Origin: Gemmatimonadota bacterium
GTDB taxonomy: Bacteria; Gemmatimonadota; Gemmatimonadetes; Palauibacterales; Palauibacteraceae
NCBI GenBank assembly: GCA_029863105.1
Contig: JAOTWC010000096.1
Location: 1 to 5,994 of the forward strand
DNA length: 5,994 bases
Direction of reading: 5' to 3'
Below, one piece after another: positions 5,562 through 5,994 of the stretch; the stretch's first letter is position 1; each line of letters starts with the position of its first letter. A model generated the notes under the pieces. The model did not search any database. It saw nothing but the letters and a program-made list of their open reading frames with translations, and had not been told where the DNA came from. The position numbers were made by a program, and so were the translations under genes.

Positions 5562-5994
5562 CCGCAGATCGGAAACGGTATCTTCCGGCAGGCAGGCGTT
5601 GGACGATCTGGTTTGGCGCGCTCGCGGCAGCATGGATCGTGGCCGCGTGGCTGATCGTCCCGGCGATCATCCGCAGCGCGTTCGAGGGTGGGGTTTTCGG
5701 GTTCCTGGGCTGGCTGATGCCGGGGCGCGCCCAGCATACGGTGAGCACCTATCTCGCCCCGTGGGGCGATCTCGCCCGGCTGGTCCTGGTCGGCCTGGGC
5801 GCCGTCTGGCTGGTCGGCCTCGTCGTGACACAGCCGCTCACGTGGCGGCTCGTGCGCGAAGCCTATTTCCGCATCCCCACGTTCGGCGAACGGTTCCACC
5901 GCCGCACCGTGTCGCTGGTTCTGGCTCTGGTATCGATCACGGCTGTCGTGCAAGCCGTGTACCTGCCCGGCCAGTGGGAAACTGCCCGCGGCCA
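5558..5994 (+). CDS. Multi-pass membrane protein of unknown function, 3'-truncated by window edge
   Basis: First 145 residues of a membrane protein whose ATG overlaps the glycosyltransferase stop as ATGA, which indicates translational coupling. A short basic N-terminus (MTADRKRYLPAGRRW) precedes a hydrophobic helix at about 16-38; two further helices lie at about 72-91 and 118-136. Between helices 1 and 2 is a loop with FEGGVFGFLGWLMPGRAQH, then TVSTYLAPWGDLARL. The frame is open to the last base, so the C-terminus is missing. I do not recognise the family with certainty. The basic N-terminus, first-helix anchor and amphipathic loop recall membrane proteins found with envelope glycosyltransferases, perhaps a GT-C-like enzyme or flippase-type partner that uses the lipid-linked sugar of the upstream enzyme, but that is context-based inference. 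Coding status is supported by the overlap start, a hydrophobicity pattern typical of real membrane proteins and GC-rich third positions. Confidence 0.8.
   Translation, partial: MTADRKRYLPAGRRWTIWFGALAAAWIVAAWLIVPAIIRSAFEGGVFGFLGWLMPGRAQHTVSTYLAPWGDLARLVLVGLGAVWLVGLVVTQPLTWRLVREAYFRIPTFGERFHRRTVSLVLALVSITAVVQAVYLPGQWETARG

Overview
The window is high-GC, densely coded bacterial DNA. Short or overlapping gene junctions and frequent GTG starts fit a free-living high-GC bacterium. A Gemmatimonadota- or Acidobacteriota-like environmental lineage is possible, but the sequence does not settle the taxonomy. No rRNA, tRNA, insertion sequence, phage gene or CRISPR array was seen.

Layout: (1) Positions 2-1724, plus strand: the 3' part of a methionine gamma-lyase-type PLP enzyme resembling the plant enzyme, followed after 4 bases by a class V aminotransferase-fold PLP enzyme. 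Together they look like an amino-acid catabolism or sulfur amino-acid pair. (2) Positions 1721-4092, minus strand: a compact three-gene operon read right to left. It encodes a TobZ/NodU-type O-carbamoyltransferase (607 aa), an SxtJ-family three-helix membrane protein (133 aa) and a 49-aa single-helix DUF5989 microprotein. The order matches sxtI-sxtJ-sxtK of cyanobacterial saxitoxin clusters, but no other saxitoxin gene is present. (3) Positions 4093-4373: a 281-base divergent intergenic region, probably holding the control sites for both directions. (4) Positions 4374-5994, plus strand: a family 2 glycosyltransferase with four C-terminal membrane helices. It is joined by an ATGA overlap to a multi-pass membrane protein that runs off the window.

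How it may work together: the carbamoyltransferase would make carbamoyl-adenylate from carbamoyl phosphate and ATP and transfer the carbamoyl group to a hydroxyl. The two small membrane proteins beside it suggest that the reaction, or its acceptor, is at the membrane. The divergent membrane-bound glycosyltransferase and its partner make a lipid-linked or surface glycan a reasonable but unproven acceptor. The most under-described element is the carbamoyltransferase/SxtJ/DUF5989 trio, a recurrent gene set whose two small membrane members have no established function.
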